Below, piece after piece: positions 13,630 through 20,743 of a DNA stretch of 22,463 bases (positions within the stretch are counted from its first letter, which is position 1; each line of letters begins with the position of its first letter). The notes under the pieces were generated by a model. It was not told the origin of the DNA. It made no database searches and saw nothing but the letters and a program-made list of their open reading frames with translations. The position numbers and the translations under genes were made by a program. The stretch spans positions 1 through 22,463 of the forward strand of contig JAOUGY010000012.1 of assembly GCA_029865445.1 (NCBI GenBank), given 5' to 3'. The stretch comes from Acidimicrobiia bacterium (lineage in GTDB: Bacteria; Actinomycetota; Acidimicrobiia; Spongiisociales; ZC4RG35).

Positions 13630-14529
13630 CACGATGCGGTCCACCAACATCGCGCCGAACAGAACGGCTAGATAGAGCGTCGAGTAGCCGAAGAGGGCCA
13701 TCGCCCGCGACGGGTCGAACAGCACCCGGAAAGAGGCGACGACGAACCAGCCTCCGAGCACGATGGCCGACAGCATGTAGATCCAGCCCATTCCGGCTGC
13801 CGGGACGAGCGCCAGCGAGAAGAGAACCGTCAACCCGGCGTATACGAGCATTTGGCGGGTGGTGGCAGCTACTCCCCGTACCGACGGCATCATCGGGACA
13901 CCGGCCTCGGCATAATCGTCCTTGTAGCGGATGGCCAGCGCCCAGAAATGAGGCGGAGTCCAGGCAAAGATGATCGCGAAGAGGATCCAGGCAGGAGCGG
14001 CTAGAGACCCGGTAACTGCCGCCCAACCCACGAGAACCGGGGCCGCGCCGGCGGCGCCGCCGATGACGATGTTCTGATCGGTGGATCGCTTGAGGATCCT
14101 GGTGTACACCAGAACGTAGAAGAGAAGCGCCGCCGTCGACCACATGGCGGCAATCAAGTTGGCGAAGGCCCACAACCAGACGAACCCGGCAACCCCCAGC
14201 GCGATCCCGAACGCACGTGCCCTCTCCGGCGGCACCCGATGCTGGGGCAAGGGGCGCTGGGACGTACGACGCATGATCTCATCGATGTCTCGGTCGTGAT
14301 AGTTGTTGAGGGCGTTGGCTCCACCCGCCGACAGGGTGCCACCGATCAAGGTCGCCACGACGAGCCAGGTATCGGGCCAACCGGCGCCGGCAACCGCCAT
14401 GGCGGGGACCGTCGTGATCAACAACAACTCCACGATGCGGGGTTTCGTGAGCGCGACATAGGCCCCGATCGTGGACCACAACCCGCCGGATGCGGATGTC
14501 GAAACCGTCGAAGGGGCCGAGCTCATCAT
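13627..14529 (-). CDS. ctaB: Protoheme IX farnesyltransferase (heme O synthase)
   Basis: It transfers a farnesyl group to heme B to make heme O, the first step to the heme A of the oxidase encoded next door. 300 residues, an integral membrane UbiA-family prenyltransferase with about nine helices. The first Asp-rich site is NALNNYHDRDIDEIMRRT (72-89), followed by QRPLP. The second is YKDDYAEAGVPMMP. The start is a double ATG at 14529/14526; TATCCT lies 4 bases before the first and 7 before the second, with no Shine-Dalgarno, so the second may be the real leaderless start. It diverges from the Sco-like/cox genes across a 117-base spacer. The heme A synthase gene (ctaA) is not in the window. Confidence 0.95.
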   Translation of the reverse strand: MMSSAPSTVSTSASGGLWSTIGAYVALTKPRIVELLLITTVPAMAVAGAGWPDTWLVVATLIGGTLSAGGANALNNYHDRDIDEIMRRTSQRPLPQHRVPPERARAFGIALGVAGFVWLWAFANLIAAMWSTAALLFYVLVYTRILKRSTDQNIVIGGAAGAAPVLVGWAAVTGSLAAPAWILFAIIFAWTPPHFWALAIRYKDDYAEAGVPMMPSVRGVAATTRQMLVYAGLTVLFSLALVPAAGMGWIYMLSAIVLGGWFVVASFRVLFDPSRAMALFGYSTLYLAVLFGAMLVDRIV

Positions 14530-14533
14530 GAGC

Positions 14534-14539
14534 AGGATA
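14534..14539 (-). promoter_or_regulatory. ctaB -10 box (leaderless)
   Basis: TATCCT on the minus strand (14539-14534); 4 bases later comes the first and 7 bases later the second ATG of ctaB. Confidence 0.4.
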
Positions 14540-14615
14540 CCTGGGCCCGGCGGCGACCCCACCGGCCCCCTCGATCCTCGAGGTGCCGGAGAATGGGGCC
14601 ATTGAGGGGAGCGAC

Positions 14616-14636
14616 CTACCTCCACCCCCGAGGTAG
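14616..14636. promoter_or_regulatory. Inverted repeat over the Sco-like gene promoter
   Basis: CTACCTC (14616-14622) and GAGGTAG (14630-14636) are perfect 7-base arms with a 7-base C-rich spacer. The right arm overlaps the -10 box TAGCCT (14634-14639), so a protein bound here could block transcription of the oxidase-assembly gene. The binding protein is not known. Confidence 0.35.
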
Positions 14637-14639
14637 CCT
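14634..14639 (+). promoter_or_regulatory. Sco-like gene -10 box (leaderless)
   Basis: TAGCCT then 7 bases then ATG at 14647, with no Shine-Dalgarno; identical to the arrangement at lgt. Confidence 0.45.
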
Positions 14640-14646
14640 CCACCCG

Positions 14647-15492
14647 ATGCGTCGTTTTGCCTTGCTGCTCGCCATGGTCGTGGCTGCGGTCGCCTGTGGC
14701 GGCGGGAACGAGGATGCCGCCACGGGAGTCGACTTCAGAGAGGCGTTGACCGTCGTCGCCAGTTCGCCCGGTTCGCTCGGTGTCGGCTCACAGCGGGTGC
14801 TCATGGTGGTGGCCTCCCCCGACGGGAATCTGCTCGGAAGTCCCGACGAGGAGACCACCGTGCGGTTCGAGATCGAGGGGGAAGTCTGGGACGGCGTCGC
14901 CACCGATTGGGTTTGGGGTATCGAAGGCGTCCGCGGGTTCTACGTCGCCACGTTCGACTTCCCGCGGGCCGGTGTCTGGTCGGCGACGATATCCAACTCG
15001 GGGTCCTCGGCGCAGACGTCCACGTTCCAGGTCCAGGAGGATCCCGTCGTACCCGAGGTCGGAGAGTCCGCTCCGCCCTCTCAGACGCTGACGGCCGCCG
15101 ACGCCCCACTCTCCGAGATCTCCACCGATCCCGAACCCGATCCCCGCCTCTACGAGATCAGCATTGCGGACGCGGTCGAAAGCGGACAACCCAGCGTCAT
15201 CGTGTTCGCCACGCCGGCCTTCTGCACCACCGCGATCTGCGGACCGACGCTCGAAGTGGTCAAGGCCGTTGCGCAGGACCACGAGAAGGTCCATTTCATA
15301 CACGTCGAGGTCTACGAGAATGTTGATGACCCCGGCGGCGAACTCGTGGAGGTCGACGCCATCGGCGAGTGGGGTCTGCTCACCGAGCCCTGGGTTTTCG
15401 TGATCGACGCCAACGGGGTTGTCTCAGCCCGCTACGAGGGCACGGTCGGAGCGGCCGAACTCGAAGACGCACTCGACGCACTCGACGCCTGA
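14647..15492 (+). CDS. Two-domain lipoprotein: Ig-like domain plus thioredoxin/Sco-like domain
   Basis: 281 residues. The N-terminus MRRFALLLAMVVAAVAC is a lipoprotein signal with lipobox AVAC (Cys17). Residues about 35-130 form a beta-rich domain (VLMVVASPDGNLLGSPDEET; WVWGIEGVRGFYVATFDFP; GVWSATISNSG) resembling Ig-like or FixH/YtkA-type extracellular domains. After a Pro-rich linker, residues about 165-281 are thioredoxin-fold: PSVIVFATPAFCTTAICGPT with Cys193 and Cys198 spaced C-x4-C, then EPWVFVIDANGVV with a likely cis-proline and a final helix. Sco copper chaperones have C-x3-C and thioredoxins C-x2-C, so the spacing is unusual. It precedes coxB by 78 bases, so a role in maturing the CuA site by copper delivery or thiol reduction is likely but inferred. 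Confidence 0.8.
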   Translation: MRRFALLLAMVVAAVACGGGNEDAATGVDFREALTVVASSPGSLGVGSQRVLMVVASPDGNLLGSPDEETTVRFEIEGEVWDGVATDWVWGIEGVRGFYVATFDFPRAGVWSATISNSGSSAQTSTFQVQEDPVVPEVGESAPPSQTLTAADAPLSEISTDPEPDPRLYEISIADAVESGQPSVIVFATPAFCTTAICGPTLEVVKAVAQDHEKVHFIHVEVYENVDDPGGELVEVDAIGEWGLLTEPWVFVIDANGVVSARYEGTVGAAELEDALDALDA

Positions 15493-15556
15493 CGGCTCAA
15501 CGCGTAACAGGGACGACCGTTGCCCGAGGTGGTTGGCCTCCGGCCGATCCGATCCG

Positions 15557-15562
15557 TATAGT
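15557..15562 (+). promoter_or_regulatory. coxB operon -10 box (leaderless)
   Basis: TATAGT, one of the best -10 matches in the window, is followed by 8 bases and the coxB ATG at 15571. TTGGCC (15533-15538) with an 18-base spacer is a possible -35. This is probably the main promoter of the coxB-coxA-coxC-coxD-ctaG operon. Confidence 0.5.
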
Positions 15563-15570
15563 GCCCGGTC

Positions 15571-16659
15571 ATGGTCCGACCCCGTGCCAAGTTGCGTTTT
15601 CCCTGGTCAACGGGCCGTGCGCGTCTCCTACCGCTCGCGGTGCTTGCGCTGGCATTGACCTCGTGCTCGTTCATCGAGATCGACTCACCGCTCACCATCT
15701 TCGAGCCGGCGGGGCCGTTCGCCGAACGCATCGACGGGCTGTTCTGGCCGGTCTTCTGGACCGCCGTGGTCGTCTTCTTCCTGGTCCAAGGCGCGATCCT
15801 GTTCGCCGTATTCGCCTTCCGTGATCGCCCCGGCCGCAAAGAGCCAAAGCAGACTCACGGAAACGCCGCCCTCGAGATCACGTGGACGGTGATACCGACA
15901 CTCATCCTCGCCGTGCTGGCGGTCCCCACGGTCCAGGCGGTCTTCGACCTCACCAAGTGCGGCGACGACGCCATGGTCATCGAGGTCATAGGACACCAGT
16001 GGTGGTTCGAGTACGTCTACCCCGAGCACGGAGGAATCACCACGGCCAACGTCCTCGTCATGCCCGAGGATCAAGAGGTGTGCGCCACGATGACCTCCGA
16101 GGACGTGATGCACAACTTCTGGATTCCGGCCCTCAACGGCAAGCGGTACCTGGTCCCGGGCCAGACGACCATCCTCAGGCTCCAGGCGGACGAGCCGGGC
16201 GAGTATTGGGGTCACTGCGCCGAATTCTGCGGATTGTCGCATTCGCTGATGCGGGCACGGGCACAAGTGGTCACGGCCGAGGAATTCGACGCCTGGATAG
16301 CAGCCCAGAGCCAACCTGCCGAGGTCCCAGCGGAGGGAACGCCGGAATGGGAGGGGCTCCAGGTGTTCTTGAACAAAGGATGCACGGCGTGCCACGCAGT
16401 GGACTTCGCCGACGGAAGCGGCGTCGATGATGTGGTCCGGGCCCGAGGAACATTCCGAGGGCCGAACCTCACCCATTTTGCGTCTCGGCATGTCTTCGCC
16501 GGGGCCTACCTCCCTTCCGAGGACATCGGATACGACGAAGCCCTGACCGAATGGCTCGCCAATCCGCCCTTGGTGAAGCCGGGCTCGTTCATGCCCGACC
16601 TGGGGCTCACGGGCGAGGAGATCTCGGACCTGATCGCATGGCTCAAGAGCAACACGTGA
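15571..16659 (+). CDS. coxB: Cytochrome c oxidase subunit II fused to cytochrome c (caa3 type)
   Basis: It accepts electrons at the CuA centre for the aa3 core. 362 residues. A lipobox-like LALTSC (Cys32) ends the signal segment, two membrane helices follow (about 55-83 and 102-126), then the cupredoxin domain with GHQWWFEYVYP (141-151). CuA ligands are His181, Cys216, Glu218, Cys220, His224 and Met227 in GHCAEFCGLSHSLM. The C-terminal about 100 residues are a covalently bound cytochrome c: CTACH (271-275) and axial Met341 in GSFMPDLGL. The fusion makes a separate soluble cytochrome c less necessary. It is first in the oxidase operon, 19 bases before coxA. Confidence 0.96.
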   Translation: MVRPRAKLRFPWSTGRARLLPLAVLALALTSCSFIEIDSPLTIFEPAGPFAERIDGLFWPVFWTAVVVFFLVQGAILFAVFAFRDRPGRKEPKQTHGNAALEITWTVIPTLILAVLAVPTVQAVFDLTKCGDDAMVIEVIGHQWWFEYVYPEHGGITTANVLVMPEDQEVCATMTSEDVMHNFWIPALNGKRYLVPGQTTILRLQADEPGEYWGHCAEFCGLSHSLMRARAQVVTAEEFDAWIAAQSQPAEVPAEGTPEWEGLQVFLNKGCTACHAVDFADGSGVDDVVRARGTFRGPNLTHFASRHVFAGAYLPSEDIGYDEALTEWLANPPLVKPGSFMPDLGLTGEEISDLIAWLKSNT

Positions 16660-16678
16660 CCTACCGGAGGATGACACG

Positions 16679-18706
16679 ATGACCGCCACGGCCTCCCGCC
16701 CGGCCGCCACGATCTTCCGCCGCCCGGCGGCGACGACCGGGTTCTGGTCGTGGATCACCACAGTCGATCACAAGAAGATCGGCGTCATGTACGGGTACAC
16801 GGCGTTCACCTTCTTCCTCTTCGGCGGCATCGAGGCCCTCCTCATCCGGGTGCAGCTGGCCGGGCCGAACGGGGATTTCCTGACGGCGGCCGAGTACAAC
16901 GCACTGTTCACCACCCACGCCGTCACCATGGTCTTCCTTTTCGTGATGCCGGCGGCGGCCGCGTTCATGAACTACCTGCTCCCTTTGATGATCGGAGCCC
17001 GAGACGTTGCGTTCCCCCGCATGAACGCCCTGTCGTTCTGGATCTTCCTGATGGGCGGCCTCTTCCTCTACTCGGTGATCTTCTTCTCCGACCCCCAGGC
17101 CCCGCTCGGAATCGCCGACGCAACCGGCACCACGGTTGCCGGCAACCTCGACCCGTCCTACAACACGCTGCTGGGCGGCCTACCCGACGGCGGCTGGTTC
17201 CTGTATCAACCGAACGCCGGGCCGAGTTACTCGCCTGGCCTGGCGATCGACTTCGCTGCTCTCGGCCTGCAGATCCTCGGTGTGGCCTCGCTGATCTCCT
17301 CCGTGAACTTCATCGTCACCATCTTCAACATGCGCGCACAAGGCATGCGGCTACTTCGGATGCCCGTATTCGTGTGGATGATGCTCGTCGTGGCCTTCCT
17401 GCTGCTCTTCTCGCTGCCGATCATCGCCATTGCCTTGTTCATGGTCACATTCGACCGAAGTTTTGGCACGTCGTTCTTCCAGGCCGCCTCGGGCGGCGAC
17501 CCGATCCTGTGGCAACACTTGTTCTGGCTGTTCGGGCACCCCGAGGTCTACATCCTCATCCTGCCTGCCATGGGGATCGTTTCCGAAGTGATACCGGTGT
17601 TCAGCCGCAAGCCACTCTTCGGCTACGCCGCCATCGTGTTCGCCGGCGCGGGAATCGGCTTCCTCGGATTCGGGGTGTGGGCCCACCACATGTTCGCCTC
17701 CGGCATCACGCCTGTCGCCCAGGCCGCATTCGGTCTCGCAACGATGACGATCGCCATTCCCACGGGCATCAAGATCTTCAACTGGTTGGGAACGATGTGG
17801 GGCGGGAAGCTCCGTTTCACGACCCCGATGCTGTTCGCCGTCGGTTTCGTGAGCCAGTTCGTCATCGGCGGATTGTCGGGGGTCACCCACGCCATCGTGC
17901 CGTCGGACTGGCAGCAGACCGACACCTACTGGATCGTCGGCCACTTCCACTACGTTCTCTTCGGCGGGGCGATCTTCGGGATCTTCGCCGGTCTCTACTA
18001 CTGGTTCCCCAAGATCACCGGCCGCGTCATGAACGAGACGCTCGGCAAGCTCCACTTCTGGATCCAATTCATCGGATTCAACCTGACCTTCGCTCCCATG
18101 CACTGGCTGGGCCTCCAGGGCATGGTGCGGCGCACCTGGCGCTACGCACCCGAGATGAACATGGGACCCTGGAACCTCGCAGCGACCGTCGGTGCCTTCA
18201 TCATCGCCCTCGCCGTGCTCATCTTCATGGTGAACTGGATCTGGTCGAGACGCAAGGGACAACCCTCCGGCCTCGACCCATGGGACGCTCGCACGATCGA
18301 ATGGACGATCCCCAACCCGACGCCCGAATACAACTTCGCGTCGAACCCCGTAGTGCACAGCCTGGACGACTTCTGGCACCTCAAGTACTCCGAGGACGAT
18401 GAGGGGCGCCCGGTGCGCCGACCCGACGCCGACGACCTGGTTGTCCGCCTCGACCACGAAGGACGGAATCCAACCGAGCCCATCCATCTCCCCAACCCTT
18501 CCTACTTCCCGTTCATCATGTCGTTGGGTCTCCCGATGATCGGTTACGGCGTGATCTGGCACACGGCGTTGTGGGGGAAGATCCTGATCGGTCTCGGTGC
18601 TCTCACCACCATCGGAGGACTCCTCGGTTGGGGCATGGAACCGCTCGAGGAGCCGCACGACGACCACGGTCACGACGGCCACGGCGAACCTGCGATCGCG
18701 CACTGA
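16679..18706 (+). CDS. coxA: Cytochrome c oxidase subunit I, with C-terminal extension
   Basis: Catalytic subunit reducing O2 to water and pumping protons; it binds heme a, heme a3 and CuB. 675 residues, start ATG at 16679 with GGAGG 8 bases upstream. Ligands visible: His80 (TTHAVTMVF), His287 and the cross-linked Tyr291 in GHPEVYILILP, the His336-His337 pair in WAHHMFASG, and His422/His424 in GHFHYV. Glu289 and the D-channel positions (Asn98, Asp109 in ARDVAFPRMN, Asn116) indicate an A1-type enzyme. Beyond the usual core of about 540 residues lie a hydrophilic linker, two more helices (about 610-650) and a His/Asp-rich tail (658-675, HDDHGHDGHGE). The extra helices could be a fused subunit-IV-like element. 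Confidence 0.96.
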   Translation: MTATASRPAATIFRRPAATTGFWSWITTVDHKKIGVMYGYTAFTFFLFGGIEALLIRVQLAGPNGDFLTAAEYNALFTTHAVTMVFLFVMPAAAAFMNYLLPLMIGARDVAFPRMNALSFWIFLMGGLFLYSVIFFSDPQAPLGIADATGTTVAGNLDPSYNTLLGGLPDGGWFLYQPNAGPSYSPGLAIDFAALGLQILGVASLISSVNFIVTIFNMRAQGMRLLRMPVFVWMMLVVAFLLLFSLPIIAIALFMVTFDRSFGTSFFQAASGGDPILWQHLFWLFGHPEVYILILPAMGIVSEVIPVFSRKPLFGYAAIVFAGAGIGFLGFGVWAHHMFASGITPVAQAAFGLATMTIAIPTGIKIFNWLGTMWGGKLRFTTPMLFAVGFVSQFVIGGLSGVTHAIVPSDWQQTDTYWIVGHFHYVLFGGAIFGIFAGLYYWFPKITGRVMNETLGKLHFWIQFIGFNLTFAPMHWLGLQGMVRRTWRYAPEMNMGPWNLAATVGAFIIALAVLIFMVNWIWSRRKGQPSGLDPWDARTIEWTIPNPTPEYNFASNPVVHSLDDFWHLKYSEDDEGRPVRRPDADDLVVRLDHEGRNPTEPIHLPNPSYFPFIMSLGLPMIGYGVIWHTALWGKILIGLGALTTIGGLLGWGMEPLEEPHDDHGHDGHGEPAIAH

Positions 18707-18717
18707 GGAGCCCTGAG

Positions 18718-19335
18718 ATGTCGGATTCAACAATCGAGGTCGAAGTCGACCACCACGGGGAGCACGAATCGACGGGGATCGAGCATCGCAAGCTCGGCAT
18801 GTGGGTGTTCCTGAGCTCGGAATTCCTCTTCTTCGGGGCCCTCATCTCCAACTACCTGCTGTACGGGGGCCGGGACTTCGACTCCGTGGTGCCGCGGGAC
18901 ATCTACGACATTCCCTTCACCTCGTTCAGCTCGTTCGTGCTGCTCATGAGTTCGCTCACCATGGTGCTCTCCCATGATGCGCTCGCCCGCGACGATCAGC
19001 ACCAGGCCCGCACCTGGCTCTTCGCCACCGCCGCCCTCGGAACCGTCTTCCTCGGCGGTCAGGTGTTCGAGTTCACCGAGTTCATCGAGGTGTACGGGAT
19101 GACATTGACGACCAATCCCGCCTCATCGTCGTTCTACCTCCTCACGGGATTCCACGGCGTGCACGTGGCCATCGGGGTGCTGATGCTCTTCTCCTTGTTC
19201 GGCATATCCCTTCGCCGCGGTCGCCTCTCGGAACGGCAGGGCCTCAACCTCGAGCTCGTCGGGTTGTACTGGCACTTCGTCGATATCATCTGGATCGTGA
19301 TCTTCACCCTCGTCTACCTCCTCTCGGCATCATGA
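18718..19335 (+). CDS. coxC: Cytochrome c oxidase subunit III
   Basis: A membrane subunit stabilising the core and proton uptake. 205 residues with five membrane helices, the short bacterial form that lacks the first two helices of the mitochondrial type. Family stretches: LGMWVFLSSEFLFFGALISN (26-45), FEFTEF, SSFYLLTGFHGVHVAIGVLM and LELVGLYWHFVDIIWIVIF. GAGGAG overlaps the coxA stop and lies 7 bases before the ATG at 18718. The frame is open upstream to 18571, but that part lies inside coxA. The first 24 residues are acidic and His-rich (EVDHHGEHESTGIEH), echoing the coxA tail. It overlaps the next gene by ATGA. Confidence 0.95.
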   Translation: MSDSTIEVEVDHHGEHESTGIEHRKLGMWVFLSSEFLFFGALISNYLLYGGRDFDSVVPRDIYDIPFTSFSSFVLLMSSLTMVLSHDALARDDQHQARTWLFATAALGTVFLGGQVFEFTEFIEVYGMTLTTNPASSSFYLLTGFHGVHVAIGVLMLFSLFGISLRRGRLSERQGLNLELVGLYWHFVDIIWIVIFTLVYLLSAS

Positions 19336-19643
19336 GCGAAGCACACTCGGGCGCCCACCCGACTCCCCGCATGTACGTCAAGCTGGCGCTCGTGCTGGCG
19401 TTGTTCACGGCAATCGAGATCGCCCTCTTCTATCTCGAGGACACGATCGGAAGGGGCCTCGCGAGGTTCACCCTGATCGGTCTCTCGTTCCTGAAGTTCA
19501 TCGCCGTGATCGGCTGGTACATGCATCTCCGGTACGAGAAGAGCACGCTGTCGAAGTTCTTCACCGGGGGATTCATCCTGGCGGCCGCGCTCTACGGCGT
19601 GGTGCTGGGTTCGTTTGCGCTCACCCTCGCCGCCGGCGGCTGA
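19332..19643 (+). CDS. Cytochrome c oxidase subunit IV family protein
   Basis: 103 residues with three predicted membrane helices (about 15-34, 42-64 and 77-98). YVKLALVLALFTAIEIALFY and the central FLKFIAVIGWYMHLRYE are typical of the small prokaryotic subunit IV (CoxD/CtaF-like). It assists assembly or stability of the oxidase. Its ATG overlaps the coxC stop (ATGA), so it is translationally coupled, and ctaG follows 3 bases after its stop. Confidence 0.9.
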   Translation: MSEAHSGAHPTPRMYVKLALVLALFTAIEIALFYLEDTIGRGLARFTLIGLSFLKFIAVIGWYMHLRYEKSTLSKFFTGGFILAAALYGVVLGSFALTLAAGG

Positions 19644-19646
19644 GCG

Positions 19647-20456
19647 GTGTTACCCCCGTTCGCCGTCCACTACGACGTGATGGCAGTCCTGGTCGTCTTG
19701 GCAGTGGGCTACTGGTGGGCCGAACGCCGGATTCGACCTCTTGCCGACCCATCGGCCGCCCGGGCCACCCGCCCTCAATGGTGGAACTGGTACTCGGGTG
19801 TGTTCTTCGTCTGGCTGGCATCGGGGTGGCCGATGCACGACCTCGCCGAAGAGCGGCTCTTCACGGCCCACATGGTGGAGCACATGATCATCGGATACGT
19901 GGTTCCACCCTTGCTCCTGTCGGGCATGTCCCGGTGGCTCGCGGACGCCACACTTGGTCGTCTCAGCCGCTTCATCCGACCGATCGCCCACCCGGTGGTC
20001 GGGTTCTTCACCTTCAACACGATGCTGGTGGTGGTCCACTGGCCCGACGCCGTCGAGTGGCAGATCCAGGCCGAATTCACCCATCTGTTGTATCACGCAG
20101 TGCTGTTCGCCACGGCGATGCTGATGTGGCTTCCGGTGGCCAGCCCGACCCCGGCCATTCCCCGGCTGTCCCAGCCGATGCAGATGCTCTATCTGTTTCT
20201 CAACACCCTCATCCCCACCGTCCCGGCCTCGTTCCTCACGTTCAGCTCCACCCCGCTGTACCCGATCTACGGAGACGGGCCGAGCACGTGGGGGCTCACG
20301 CTCGTGGCCGATCAAACGATCGCTGGAATCGTGATGAAGCTCGGCGGCGGATTCCTCCTCCTCGGCCGAATCCTCGCCATCTGGATCCGCTACAACAGAG
20401 ACGAGCGCAAATGGGACGCCATCGAGCGCCGGTTGGCACACGTCGAGCACTCGTAG
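19647..20456 (+). CDS. ctaG: Cytochrome c oxidase assembly factor, caa3_CtaG family
   Basis: 269 residues, a polytopic membrane protein of the Bacillus-type caa3 CtaG family, needed for oxidase assembly and probably for copper insertion. Characteristic histidines: WPMHDLAEERLFTAHMVEHM (about 61-80), the later VVHWPDAVEW and LLYHAVLFATAMLMWLPV. The start is a GTG at 19647, 3 bases after the preceding stop; no clear Shine-Dalgarno, so translation likely relies on coupling. It should not be confused with the unrelated Cox11-type CtaG. Its 3' end overlaps the start of the small lipoprotein gene by 46 bases. Confidence 0.9.
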   Translation: MLPPFAVHYDVMAVLVVLAVGYWWAERRIRPLADPSAARATRPQWWNWYSGVFFVWLASGWPMHDLAEERLFTAHMVEHMIIGYVVPPLLLSGMSRWLADATLGRLSRFIRPIAHPVVGFFTFNTMLVVVHWPDAVEWQIQAEFTHLLYHAVLFATAMLMWLPVASPTPAIPRLSQPMQMLYLFLNTLIPTVPASFLTFSSTPLYPIYGDGPSTWGLTLVADQTIAGIVMKLGGGFLLLGRILAIWIRYNRDERKWDAIERRLAHVEHS

Positions 20457-20734
20457 CGGCCGCCGTCTTCGTCCTGTCCGGATGTGGGTCCGGTGATCAG
20501 GGAACCACCGAAGGGCTCGTCGTCGATGTGGTGGGGGATCTGTCGGCAGTAGAGAGCTTCTCGGTGCTCGACGAGAACGGGACCCACATCTACATCCCGT
20601 CGGCGGATGGAGATTTTGCCTTCCCGCTCCCCCACCTTCGAGAACACATGATCTCAGGAGAAGCGGTGATCGTGTTCTGGCAGGATCGAGAGGGTGTCCG
20701 CTACGCGGTGAAGGTCGATGACGCCGGGTCCTGA
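20411..20734 (+). CDS. Small lipoprotein of unknown function
   Basis: 107 residues from the ATG at 20411, inside the 3' end of ctaG in another frame (46-base overlap). This start gives a textbook lipoprotein signal: basic MGRHRAPVGTRR, hydrophobic ALVAAAVFV and lipobox LSGC (Cys25). The mature part is about 80 residues and looks beta-rich (LVVDVVGDLSAVESFSVLDE; GTHIYIPSADGDFAFPLPHL; GEAVIVFWQDREGVRYAVKV), perhaps a small OB-like barrel. No cysteine or histidine cluster that would mark a copper protein is visible. Being the last gene of the oxidase operon suggests an envelope role in assembly, but I do not recognise the family. Confidence 0.7.
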   Translation: MGRHRAPVGTRRALVAAAVFVLSGCGSGDQGTTEGLVVDVVGDLSAVESFSVLDENGTHIYIPSADGDFAFPLPHLREHMISGEAVIVFWQDREGVRYAVKVDDAGS

Positions 20735-20743
20735 GACGAAGCC

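Noticed and set aside
16750..18402. A 550-codon frame within coxA and a 460-codon minus-strand frame at 17351-18733
   Set aside because: Both are out-of-frame shadows of coxA with Arg/His-rich composition and no plausible membrane helices.
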